From: Syntrophomonadaceae bacterium
Lineage (GTDB): Bacteria; Bacillota_D; Dethiobacteria; DTU022
NCBI GenBank assembly: GCA_003562605.1
Contig: PWUG01000334.1
Location: 1-21,979, forward strand
Length of the DNA stretch: 21,979 nucleotides
Direction of reading: 5' to 3'
Part shown: positions 6,515-14,053 of the stretch, one piece after another
How positions within the stretch are numbered: position 1 is the first letter of the stretch
How the letters are laid out: every line of letters starts with the position of its first letter
The notes under the pieces: generated by a model
Databases searched by the model: none
Told to the model about the DNA's origin: nothing
What the model saw: only the letters and a program-made list of their open reading frames with translations
Program-made: the position numbers and the translations under genes

Positions 6515-7174
6515 TTAAGTTTGTTTTGCATGTTCTTTATAATAAAGGGCCCCAACCGGGCAGGCATCGACACAGAGTGTGCATTGAGTACAAATTGATT
6601 CTGCCAGGGGTAAATCTTTAAAGGTTGTTACAATCCGATTAATGCCGCGATTGGTAAATCCGATTGCCCCGACTTTCGCCACTTCCCGGTCGGCCCAGAT
6701 GCACTGACCGCAGAGCACACAGCGGCTGCGATCAAAAGCAAAATCCTCCGGACTTTCATCCAGCTCAAAATCTCTGACAATAGATTTAAAACGGTCATGG
6801 CGAAGTTTAATCCCGCGTCTCTTGGCTATTGTCTGGAGGGTACAGTTACGGTTAGCCGGGCAATCACGGCATTTCAGATTGTGGTCAGAAAGGATCAGCT
6901 CAAAAGCAGTTTTAACCAGCCGATCCACCCGCTGGCTCCTGGTTTTTACATCCATACCTTCTTTGACAGTTAATGTACAAGAGGTAACCGGGTGGGAGGA
7001 GCCCTCAATTTCTACAAAGCAGAGTCTGCAGCTGGCGTTGGGCCTCTTTTCTTCGTGAATAGCACAAAGATGAGGTATGTAGATATCATTATCCAGGGCT
7101 GTCCAGAGCAACTTACCTCCGGCAGGGGCCTTGATTCGGCGACCGTCTATGGTTAAGTTTACGAATTCACTCAC
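6515..7174 (-). CDS. Iron-sulfur subunit, NuoG N-terminal / HoxU type
   Basis: 219 residues, the electron-transfer part of NuoG or of [FeFe] hydrogenase without any catalytic domain. Domains in order: plant-type [2Fe-2S] (C37, C49, C52, C66); the NuoG-specific His-Cys3 cluster (H98, C102, C105, C111); and a two-[4Fe-4S] ferredoxin domain (C152, C155, C158 and C195, C198, C201, C205). The expected fourth ligand of the first ferredoxin motif is Asp (D162; CVLCGQCIWAD). There is no H-cluster motif and no molybdopterin domain, so this subunit must hand electrons to another protein. The GTG start overlaps the NuoF-like stop by 8 bases, with GGAG 10 bases upstream. The protein should be cytoplasmic. 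No clear terminator follows. Confidence 0.88.
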   Translation of the reverse strand: MSEFVNLTIDGRRIKAPAGGKLLWTALDNDIYIPHLCAIHEEKRPNASCRLCFVEIEGSSHPVTSCTLTVKEGMDVKTRSQRVDRLVKTAFELILSDHNLKCRDCPANRNCTLQTIAKRRGIKLRHDRFKSIVRDFELDESPEDFAFDRSRCVLCGQCIWADREVAKVGAIGFTNRGINRIVTTFKDLPLAESICTQCTLCVDACPVGALYYKEHAKQT

Positions 7175-9080
7175 TTCGCCTTTTCTCCTTTTCCGGTGGC
7201 AAAACCGGGGGCGAAAGTTTTACCACTGCGTTATACTCTGTTGGACAGGCTTTACGGCAGTTATCACATTTAACACACTTTTCCTGGTCTATTTCTTTTA
7301 AGCCGTCATCCCTGGTAAAAATAGCTTCAGTCGGACAGCTGCCAACGCAAACGTTACAGAGCTTACTGCACTTCGGCGGCTCGATATAATATAGGATTAA
7401 GTCGCGGCAGACCAGGGCCGGGCAGCGCCCTTCTTCAATGTGAGCCTTATATTCATCGCGAAAATACCTGAGGGTTGTTAGAATAGGATTTGGAGCTGTG
7501 CGGCCCAGATTGCAGAGTGAACCGTCGCGGACATCTTCCGCGAGTTCTTCAAGTAAATTCAGCGTTTCGCTGTCACCTTTCCCTTTTGTTATATCAACAA
7601 GAATATCGAGCAAATGCCTGGTACCGATACGGCAGAATGTACATTTTCCACAGGATTCGTGCTGGGTAAATTCAAGGAAATAACGGGAGACTGCAACCAT
7701 GCAATCATCCTGATCCATCACAACCAGGCCGCCTGAGCCCATTATGGCTCCCGCTTCATGCAAAGAATCAAAATCGATCGGTACATCAAGGGCAGACTCG
7801 GGCAAACAGCCTCCGGAAGGGCCGCCAATCTGAACAGCTTTAAAATCCCTGTTGTTGGGCAATCCGTCTCCGACATCGTAGATAAGCTGGCGCAAAGTTG
7901 TGCCCATCGGCACTTCAACCAGGCCGGTATTGACTACTTTACCTACCAGTGAAAAGACTGCCGTACCGGGGCTTTCTTCGGTGCCAATGCCTTTGAACCA
8001 ATCGGCACCATGGCGGATAATCATAGGAACAAAAGCAAATGTTTTTACATTATTGAGCACAGTAGGCTTGCCGCGGAAACCCTGGCTTGCCAGGCGGGGC
8101 GGCCTGCTTTCAGGCATGCCCATCTTTCCCTCCATTGAGCTGACAAGAGCGGTCGCTTCACCGCAGACAAATGCTCCCGATCCCTGGAAAATTTCGAGAT
8201 CAAAGTTAAAGTCGGAGCCAAGGATTGATGACCCAAGCAGGCCTTTATCGCGGGCCTGATCGATAGCCTCCTGAACGTGCCCGACTGCACGGGGGTATTC
8301 AGCCCGGATATAGATATATCCCTGCTCTGCGCCTATTGCATAGGCACAGAGAACCATACCCTCGATAACCAGGTGAGGATCTGACTCCAGGATACTGCGG
8401 TCCATGAAAGCCCCGGGATCACCTTCATCAGCATTACAGATAACATATTTTTCATCCCCTCCTGAGTTAAGGCAGGCCTCCCACTTGCGCCCGGCGGGAA
8501 AACCGGCGCCACCACGGCCCCGTAGTTTTGAGGCTTCTATTTCTTTCAGGACTGCCTGCGGTTTTTGCGTCAGTGCTCTGGCTAAAGCACTGTAGCCTTC
8601 TCGGTCAATATAGCTATCTATATCACGGGCATCTATATAACCGCAATTTTTTAGAATCAGTTTCTCTTCATATATTCCGCGCGGGAAATCCTCGAAAGTC
8701 GGAAAAACATCGTTCCGCTCAAGAGCAGCCAGAGCATATTCATACGAAGGATCCTCTCCCCCCAGAAAATCTTCCACCAGGCGATGGACAAGTCCTTCAT
8801 CGAGGTAACCATAACATACAGCTGGAAAACCGGGTTTGGCGATAATAGCCAGCGGTTCTGCATAACAGTGGCCAATGCAACCCACCTCGACAATATCCAC
8901 ATCGAGATCTTTTTCTTTTATTTCACGGGCAAAATCTTCCTTAATCTTCAGAGCACCTGCGGCTACACCACATGTGGCTGTTCCAATCAACACCTGAGGT
9001 TTGTCCCCTCTGGATTGTGCCCGGATTTTTGCTTCATCTTGCATATCCCGGTAAAGTTCTAAGGGTTTCTTACTACCCAT
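7167..9080 (-). CDS. nuoF: NADH-binding flavoprotein subunit, NuoF/HydB type
   Basis: 637 residues, longer than complex I NuoF because of extra iron-sulfur domains, as in HydB of electron-bifurcating hydrogenases. In order: a thioredoxin-like [2Fe-2S] domain (C37, C68, C72); the FMN/NADH domain with GRGGAGFPAGRKW (188-200), NADEGDPGAFMDR (216-228) and GAFVCGEATAL; a SLBB domain (about 375-450); the N3-type [4Fe-4S] site (C477, C480, C483, C523); and a C-terminal two-[4Fe-4S] domain (C571, C575, C578, C582; C602, C605, C608, C612). The first of these last motifs has Cys-x3-Cys where Cys-x2-Cys is usual. It oxidises or reduces NAD(H) through FMN and passes electrons to the neighbouring subunit. 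The ATG shares a base with the NuoE stop (TAATG). Confidence 0.93.
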   Translation of the reverse strand: MGSKKPLELYRDMQDEAKIRAQSRGDKPQVLIGTATCGVAAGALKIKEDFAREIKEKDLDVDIVEVGCIGHCYAEPLAIIAKPGFPAVCYGYLDEGLVHRLVEDFLGGEDPSYEYALAALERNDVFPTFEDFPRGIYEEKLILKNCGYIDARDIDSYIDREGYSALARALTQKPQAVLKEIEASKLRGRGGAGFPAGRKWEACLNSGGDEKYVICNADEGDPGAFMDRSILESDPHLVIEGMVLCAYAIGAEQGYIYIRAEYPRAVGHVQEAIDQARDKGLLGSSILGSDFNFDLEIFQGSGAFVCGEATALVSSMEGKMGMPESRPPRLASQGFRGKPTVLNNVKTFAFVPMIIRHGADWFKGIGTEESPGTAVFSLVGKVVNTGLVEVPMGTTLRQLIYDVGDGLPNNRDFKAVQIGGPSGGCLPESALDVPIDFDSLHEAGAIMGSGGLVVMDQDDCMVAVSRYFLEFTQHESCGKCTFCRIGTRHLLDILVDITKGKGDSETLNLLEELAEDVRDGSLCNLGRTAPNPILTTLRYFRDEYKAHIEEGRCPALVCRDLILYYIEPPKCSKLCNVCVGSCPTEAIFTRDDGLKEIDQEKCVKCDNCRKACPTEYNAVVKLSPPVLPPEKEKRRSE

Positions 9081-9619
9081 TAATGCCCGCCCTCCTCTTG
9101 TTCCGGCTTCTGTTCTTTGTTGTCTTTATCATTTTGTTCATTCAGGGCAAGCATTATACCATCAACCCTGGTCGGGGTTACTTTACCTTCCACCTGATCA
9201 TCTACCACCACTACCGGAGCCATAGTACAGCAGCCTACACAGGCTACCCGCTCAAGACTGTAGAGACGGTCAGGGCTGGTCTCTCCTTCCTTGATTTCCA
9301 TCCTGCGTTCAAAAGATTCCAGGGTAATATCACCACCGACCATATAGCAGGCGGTACCGAGGCAAACTTTAACCTGGTGCTTGCCAGGTGGATTAAGGCG
9401 AAATTGGTTGTAAAAAGTAGCCAGCCCATAAACATCTGCAGCAGGCACTTTAGTATCCTCGGCAATCTTTTCCATTGCCAGGGCAGGCAGATAGCCCAGT
9501 TTAGCCTGAACTTTTTGTAATATGGGAATTAAATTTTCGCGGTTTTTTGAATTGTTACTGAGTACTTCATCGACACAGACAAGGATTTGCTCCTTCTCGT
9601 CTTCCAGTAGCTGCAACAA
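9080..9619 (-). CDS. nuoE: Thioredoxin-like [2Fe-2S] subunit, NuoE/HydC type
   Basis: 179 residues, of normal NuoE length. A helical N-terminal part (about 1-75, with the typical VYGLATFYNQF at 63-73) precedes the thioredoxin-like [2Fe-2S] domain with ligands C86, C91 (CLGTAC) and C127, C131 (CVGCC). The last 20 residues are rich in Lys, Glu and Gln and probably disordered. It forms a complex with the NuoF-like subunit next to it. The start is TTG at 9617-9619 with AAGGAG 6 bases upstream; a second TTG follows at once. The only nearby ATG lies inside the ribosome binding site and runs into a stop. It is the first gene of a three-gene unit. Confidence 0.92.
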   Translation of the reverse strand: MLQLLEDEKEQILVCVDEVLSNNSKNRENLIPILQKVQAKLGYLPALAMEKIAEDTKVPAADVYGLATFYNQFRLNPPGKHQVKVCLGTACYMVGGDITLESFERRMEIKEGETSPDRLYSLERVACVGCCTMAPVVVVDDQVEGKVTPTRVDGIMLALNEQNDKDNKEQKPEQEEGGH

Positions 9620-9657
9620 TTACATCTCCTTATATAATTTCTTAAATTTATCACATC

Positions 9658-9686
9658 ATTATAATTATAACACAACTGATAATGAA
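9658..9686 (-). promoter_or_regulatory. Possible promoter of the NuoE/NuoF/HoxU-like unit
   Basis: Two TATAAT boxes stand back to back on the minus strand (9664-9669 and 9658-9663), about 40 bases before the TTG start of the NuoE-like gene. For the nearer box the 17-base spacing gives TTCATT (9681-9686), a poor -35 match. The 158-base gap to the AcoX-like gene shows no convincing terminator on this strand, so read-through from the glycine operon remains possible. Confidence 0.4.
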
Positions 9687-9777
9687 CATATTAAAGGGCT
9701 TAAACGAGAAGATCCAAAGAACATGATTCAGAATCCGGTTAATATGATAGCACTTTTTCTTTTTTAATGCAGGAAGA

Positions 9778-10896
9778 TTAAGAGGTTACCCGGTATATCA
9801 GTTCTTCTTTATAGCCGGTAACTATTTTAATATAACCGCTGAGCATTTCGTTTATTTCATCATTGCCGGTATCGACAAGCAGATGGCCATATTCCAGCGA
9901 AAGTACCTTTTCCCTGGTTGCAGCTACGATGATATTCTCTTTCCCCACCTGGCTAATCACTTCAGCGCTGATCTGTTGGTTGCCCCGGCCGAAGATATAA
10001 CCCTGACCGCCGATGACGGTAACTATAATCCTGGCCTTTTTACCTCTTATTAACTCGAGAATCTGCTTTTCACTTACATCTGCAGCTAAAAGTTTGCCAT
10101 TTGAGACAACATCGACACCAAGGAGCGTGTTTTCAAGCCCGAGCTTTTTCATAATCGGCCCGGTTGTCGATCCCGGCCCGATTATATAGATAATATCCTG
10201 CTCCATGTTTTCAACAACCTGTTCGGCTATCGCTTCAAGGACAGATTCTTCCGAACCCACTCCACCTATTTTCAGGTGCTGCATCAAATCCCCTGCACAG
10301 GGTACCAACAGGTAACCGTAGAGACGTGCTGAAAGACGTCCTTCCCGAAAAGCATCCTCATCGATATCCATCACTTCAGCACGGCGCAGGGGTAGGCTGC
10401 CTTCCTGGAGAAACAACTTTGCCAGCTCGCCTGCATTGCGGGGTGTAGTGGCGTAAACTGCCGAGTGTATTTTTACCCCGGCCGGAATACCGATAACCGG
10501 AAGGGTATCGCTGTCGCCAAGAACGTTATAGATATTACGGGCGGTGCCGTCTCCGCCGGCAAACAAGATCAGGTCAACATCTTTTTTCGACATTTCCCGG
10601 ACCGCCTTCTCGGTGTCGTCTGAATTGGTCGGCTCGCTTATACTTTCAATCAATCGCGGCTCGAAGCCGCAATGCAGGGCAGTTTCTTCACCCATGGATC
10701 CCGGGCAGGTAATCAGCTCCAGCTGATCTTTAATTGCAGCTATCACCCGGATTGCCTGTGCAGCTTTTGCTGCTGATTCGGGACGGGCTCCCATAGACCT
10801 TGCTTTTTCCACAATTTCAGGGCCGTCGGTTCCTTTGAGGCCGACTTTTCCCCCCATACCGGCTATAGGGTTAACGATCAAACCTATTTTTTTCAT
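9778..10896 (-). CDS. ATP-NAD kinase-fold protein, AcoX-like
   Basis: 372 residues. The N-terminus MKKIGLIVNPIAGMGG and the GGDGTARNIYNV motif (114 onwards) are those of the NAD kinase/diacylglycerol kinase fold, where they bind the nucleotide phosphates. The length and the C-terminal part (IGPGSTTGPIMKKLG, VIGGQGYIFGRGNQQIS) match the AcoX/COG3199 branch, found in acetoin dehydrogenase operons and of unproven function. Here it closes the glycine cleavage/lipoylation operon, with ATG overlapping the dihydrolipoamide dehydrogenase stop by 4 bases (ATGA). No acetoin genes are present. The shared feature of the two contexts is a lipoyl-based dehydrogenase complex with its own dihydrolipoamide dehydrogenase. 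Confidence 0.85.
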   Translation of the reverse strand: MKKIGLIVNPIAGMGGKVGLKGTDGPEIVEKARSMGARPESAAKAAQAIRVIAAIKDQLELITCPGSMGEETALHCGFEPRLIESISEPTNSDDTEKAVREMSKKDVDLILFAGGDGTARNIYNVLGDSDTLPVIGIPAGVKIHSAVYATTPRNAGELAKLFLQEGSLPLRRAEVMDIDEDAFREGRLSARLYGYLLVPCAGDLMQHLKIGGVGSEESVLEAIAEQVVENMEQDIIYIIGPGSTTGPIMKKLGLENTLLGVDVVSNGKLLAADVSEKQILELIRGKKARIIVTVIGGQGYIFGRGNQQISAEVISQVGKENIIVAATREKVLSLEYGHLLVDTGNDEINEMLSGYIKIVTGYKEELIYRVTS

Positions 10897-12299
10897 CGTC
10901 TGGTTAAATGCAGCGATGATTTATTGATGCCCATTGCCGCTTCCCAAACCGATTCACACAGCGTGGGGTGTGGGTGGATCAACTCGGACATATCGGCGGC
11001 AGTGAGCCCCCTGGCTATTGCCATGGTCCCTTCCTGAATGAGATCGGAAGCATGTGGCCCTAAGACATGAACACCGATCACTTTTTCCTCCTCACCGGCG
11101 GTTATTATTTTTACAGCGCCTTCTTTTTCATCCTGGGTCGCTGCTTTACCGTTCGCAGAAAAGGGAAATTTACCTGTTTTTATGTTTTCATATCCTTTTT
11201 CTTTAGCCTCTTCCTCACTCAAACCTACACAGGCTAATTCGGGATCTGTAAAAAGACAGCTCGGTACGGCAGTACCGTCAAAGTGGGCTTCAATACCGGC
11301 AATATTTTCAGCAGCAACAATACCCTGGTGGTATGCAGTATGGGCCAGGTAATAATTCGGGAAGGTAGCATCCCCAACAGCATAGATTCCGGGAGCTGAA
11401 GTTTCCATCTTGCTGTTAACTTTAATTCCACTTTTATCATACTCCACTCCCAGGGTATCCAAATCCTGATCACCAAAAGCCGCTTTGCGGCCAACTGCCA
11501 GGAGCAAACTTTCTGCTCTTACTATTTCCTGACCCTTACGAGTCTTCACAGTCAGTTTAAACTGCTCATCTTCTTTTTTAATAACTTCTATTGGTGAGTT
11601 CATCATGATCTCGAGTCCACTCTTCCGCATATACGTGGCCAGGCGGCGGACCATTTCCAGGTCCATACGCCGCAGAAGCCTTTCACTGCGATGCACTATG
11701 GTCACTTTAACTCCAAGTCCCATAAAAATAGAAGCCATTTCCAGAGCAATAACCCCTCCGCCGATTACAGCCATTGTTTCGGGAAGTTTCTCAAGGGCCA
11801 GCGCCTCTTTCGAAGTAATAATTCCGGGAAGATCGATGCCCGGTGTTGGCGGGTAAATCTCATCACTGCCTGTAGCCAGGATAATAGTTTCCGTTTTGAG
11901 CTTAATCTCTTCACCGCTGCCAGTCATAATGCTGACCAGGTTGGCACTCAATGCCCTGGCATCGCCGTAATACACATCGACATTTTTATTGTCCATCAAT
12001 TCACTGATATGATCAACCAGCTCGTTGACAATCTTTTTCTTCTTCTCCTGTAACTGTGGGTAATTGAATTCCATCTCTTTTATATTGAAACCAAATTCAT
12101 CCGCCGTCTGCAGACGGCGGTAAAAAGCGGCCCCGTGAGTGAGAACCTTGGTCGGGATACAACCGTGGTTCAGGCAAACCCCGCCCAGTGTGTCTTTTTC
12201 GACTACAGCGGTTTTTAAACCGAGGGAGCCGGCCCTCAATCCCGCCAAGTAGCCCCCCGGTCCGCCGCCGATTATAACAACTTTGTAACTTTCGCTCAT
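10893..12299 (-). CDS. lpdA: Dihydrolipoamide dehydrogenase (L-protein)
   Basis: 468 residues, full length. It has the FAD-binding GGGPGGYLAG (11-20), the redox-active disulfide in GGVCLNHGCIPTK (C42, C47), a second Rossmann motif for NAD (AVIGGGVIALEMAS), the second FAD contact YAVGDAT, and the C-terminal catalytic pair in HPHPTLCE. It reoxidises the dihydrolipoyl arm of GcvH with NAD+. In this operon it is the L-protein of the glycine cleavage system, although it could also serve 2-oxoacid dehydrogenases encoded elsewhere. The ATG has AAAGGAG with 8-base spacing and starts 3 bases after the LipM-like stop. Confidence 0.96.
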   Translation of the reverse strand: MSESYKVVIIGGGPGGYLAGLRAGSLGLKTAVVEKDTLGGVCLNHGCIPTKVLTHGAAFYRRLQTADEFGFNIKEMEFNYPQLQEKKKKIVNELVDHISELMDNKNVDVYYGDARALSANLVSIMTGSGEEIKLKTETIILATGSDEIYPPTPGIDLPGIITSKEALALEKLPETMAVIGGGVIALEMASIFMGLGVKVTIVHRSERLLRRMDLEMVRRLATYMRKSGLEIMMNSPIEVIKKEDEQFKLTVKTRKGQEIVRAESLLLAVGRKAAFGDQDLDTLGVEYDKSGIKVNSKMETSAPGIYAVGDATFPNYYLAHTAYHQGIVAAENIAGIEAHFDGTAVPSCLFTDPELACVGLSEEEAKEKGYENIKTGKFPFSANGKAATQDEKEGAVKIITAGEEEKVIGVHVLGPHASDLIQEGTMAIARGLTAADMSELIHPHPTLCESVWEAAMGINKSSLHLTRR

Positions 12300-12302
12300 A
12301 AA

Positions 12303-13067
12303 TTAGTCTCCTTTCTCCTTTATCATTCCATGCACGCTCGTAAATACAGCGGGTATAACCATCGAAAAACCCTTGACCAGGGCCCTTGTCATCCGTTCGT
12401 AACTGATATCATAACCCAGATCCTGAAGGCCGGCCGCTTTTTCGTCTATTTCAAACTGCTTTTCACTCCGGGCAAGGCGGTAATCTTTCTTTAAAATTCT
12501 GTTGTAAAGATCCGCTGGCAGCTTAAAAAGTATTGCCCCATGCTGCAAAACTATCCCGTCACGCCGAAGCTGGGCGCTGCCGACCACTTTTTTACCATCC
12601 ACCTGGACCTCGTAGGCTGATGGTGTATCAAAACAGGAGCCGGGTGCCAGGCCCCCCTGTCCTTTTTCTTCAGGGGTAACCGAGGCAAGAATGTTCAACA
12701 GGTTGAAAGCGGTAACTATACCGCGGCTGATCGCCCTGTAAGCATCCATTACCCCTCCGTTGTTGATAAAAGGATGGACTTCGGGTACGATAATACTGTA
12801 GGTCAGCTCGTGGTGATGGAGAACCGCCCGACCACCTGTGGGGCGACGCACTACTTCTACTCCTGCTTTGCGGCAGGCATCCATATCGACTATTTCACTT
12901 TCGTCTTGAAAATAGCCGAGAGAAACCGCAGGAGGTGACCAGCGGTATAGGCGAAGCGTAGGGGGGCATTCTCCTGTTGCAACTTCCTCCATTATTTCAA
13001 TATCTCTGTCCATGTTCGATTTTCCCGGTAATGGAGGGTCCAGGATCAAGCGCCACTGGTAGCGCAT
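12303..13067 (-). CDS. lipM: Octanoyltransferase / lipoate-protein ligase family (LipM type)
   Basis: 254 residues of the biotin/lipoate ligase (BPL_LplA_LipB) fold. Visible are RRPTGGRAVLHHHELTYS (74-91), the acyl-binding GSCFDTPSAYEV (143 onwards) with Cys145, and the lysine K160 in DGKKVVGSAQLR. A cysteine in the CFD.PS position is the acyl-thioester nucleophile of LipM octanoyltransferases; ATP-dependent LplA ligases lack it. The length also fits LipM and not the longer two-domain LplA. It should transfer octanoate from acyl carrier protein to the H-protein lysine and so make the substrate of the lipoyl synthase encoded just upstream. The ATG has AAAGGAGG 9-10 bases before it. A ligase role cannot be excluded. 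Confidence 0.85.
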   Translation of the reverse strand: MRYQWRLILDPPLPGKSNMDRDIEIMEEVATGECPPTLRLYRWSPPAVSLGYFQDESEIVDMDACRKAGVEVVRRPTGGRAVLHHHELTYSIIVPEVHPFINNGGVMDAYRAISRGIVTAFNLLNILASVTPEEKGQGGLAPGSCFDTPSAYEVQVDGKKVVGSAQLRRDGIVLQHGAILFKLPADLYNRILKKDYRLARSEKQFEIDEKAAGLQDLGYDISYERMTRALVKGFSMVIPAVFTSVHGMIKEKGD

Positions 13068-13096
13068 TTAAGGTTTTCCTCCTTTAAACCTGAGCC

Positions 13097-14053
13097 TTAC
13101 TCCTTCAATGAATCGAATAATTCTTTTAGGTTTTTTTCACATTCCAAAGTATTTAACTGCCGGTGATAATTGTAAATAATACCTCCGGGCCGCTCGTTGT
13201 AATAAGGTCGATTACAGCCGGGGCAACCACTGGTCTGAAAAGCCTTCCCGTCGGCTAAAACTTTTACAAGTACGTTTTTGGGAAGATTAAATGATATAAG
13301 GCGCCCATTTTCAAACTTAAATGATGTTCCATCCACTATTTTTTTTTGTATCAAAAAAAAGCCTGCCTGAATACGGCGGTATGAGTCGATCTGCGGGGGA
13401 TCGGCATCAGCAAGTGGCGTCCCTTTCAGAGGGGTAAAGGCAAAAAGCGCCGGCGTTACCCCGGCCTGTAACAGGCGTTCTATTAACGACAGCGCCTCAG
13501 CTTCTGTTTCACCAAGGCCGCAGATTATGTGAGTGCTTATTCTTCCCGGTAATTTTTCTGCACAGCGCAGCAGCAGGTCAAGACGTTTATGCAGCAAGCC
13601 GCCCTTGATCCGTTCATGGGCATCGGAGTTAATAACGTCAAGAGAAACACTAATCCTTTCCACCCCGGAATCTACTAGTTCAGCCGCTTCATCTTCGTCC
13701 TCAATCCATGCTGAAAGCGAAAGCGGAAGGGTGGTAATTACTTTTATCCTGCCTACAATTTCAAGAAGGGTGTCAATACCGTCGGTATGCCTGACCGACT
13801 GCAGGCAGATACGTTCGATACCCTTCTCTTCAGCCTGAGCCAGGCTCGCCTCAACCTCATTCCAGGAATACTCAGGCCAGTTTATCCGGCCCAGCCGGTT
13901 AAGAATTTGATTTCCACCAACACCTTGTGGGCAAAAAGAACATTTCATCAGGCATTGTTTGCCGGAAAGCAGGTATGCAGTTGTCGGATAAGCGTCCATC
14001 CGGTTGGAAGATAAGCCCATACAGGCTGCGGTGCCGGCTGAAAGGCGAATCAT
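13097..14053 (-). CDS. lipS2: Radical SAM protein, LipS2-like subunit of two-component lipoyl synthase
   Basis: 318 residues. The radical SAM cluster motif is CLMKCSFC (C34, C38, C41), followed by a TIM-barrel pattern (SVSLDVINSDAHERIKGG, HIICGLGETEAEA). A C-terminal CPGCNRPYYNE motif (C277, C280) may bind an auxiliary cluster. The protein resembles biotin-synthase-like radical SAM enzymes, not LipA, whose three N-terminal auxiliary cysteines and C-terminal RSSY are absent. Adjacency to a second radical SAM gene, LipM and gcvH points to the LipS1/LipS2 lipoyl synthase, which inserts sulfur at C6 and C8 of octanoyl-protein. The ATG at 14051-14053 overlaps the upstream stop (ATGA), with GAGGAG 11 bases before. 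The upstream GTG lies on the Shine-Dalgarno and is rejected. Which of the pair is called 1 or 2 is tentative. Confidence 0.82.
   Translation of the reverse strand: MIRLSAGTAACMGLSSNRMDAYPTTAYLLSGKQCLMKCSFCPQGVGGNQILNRLGRINWPEYSWNEVEASLAQAEEKGIERICLQSVRHTDGIDTLLEIVGRIKVITTLPLSLSAWIEDEDEAAELVDSGVERISVSLDVINSDAHERIKGGLLHKRLDLLLRCAEKLPGRISTHIICGLGETEAEALSLIERLLQAGVTPALFAFTPLKGTPLADADPPQIDSYRRIQAGFFLIQKKIVDGTSFKFENGRLISFNLPKNVLVKVLADGKAFQTSGCPGCNRPYYNERPGGIIYNYHRQLNTLECEKNLKELFDSLKE

Noticed and set aside
6515..7174. [FeFe] hydrogenase catalytic subunit
   Set aside because: The protein ends after the ferredoxin domain; the H-cluster cysteine motifs are absent and the following DNA has no continuation of the frame.
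7498..8902. Several open frames of 60-120 codons on both strands within the NuoF-like gene
   Set aside because: They are shadows of a long gene with strong family motifs; none has a convincing start signal or recognisable product.
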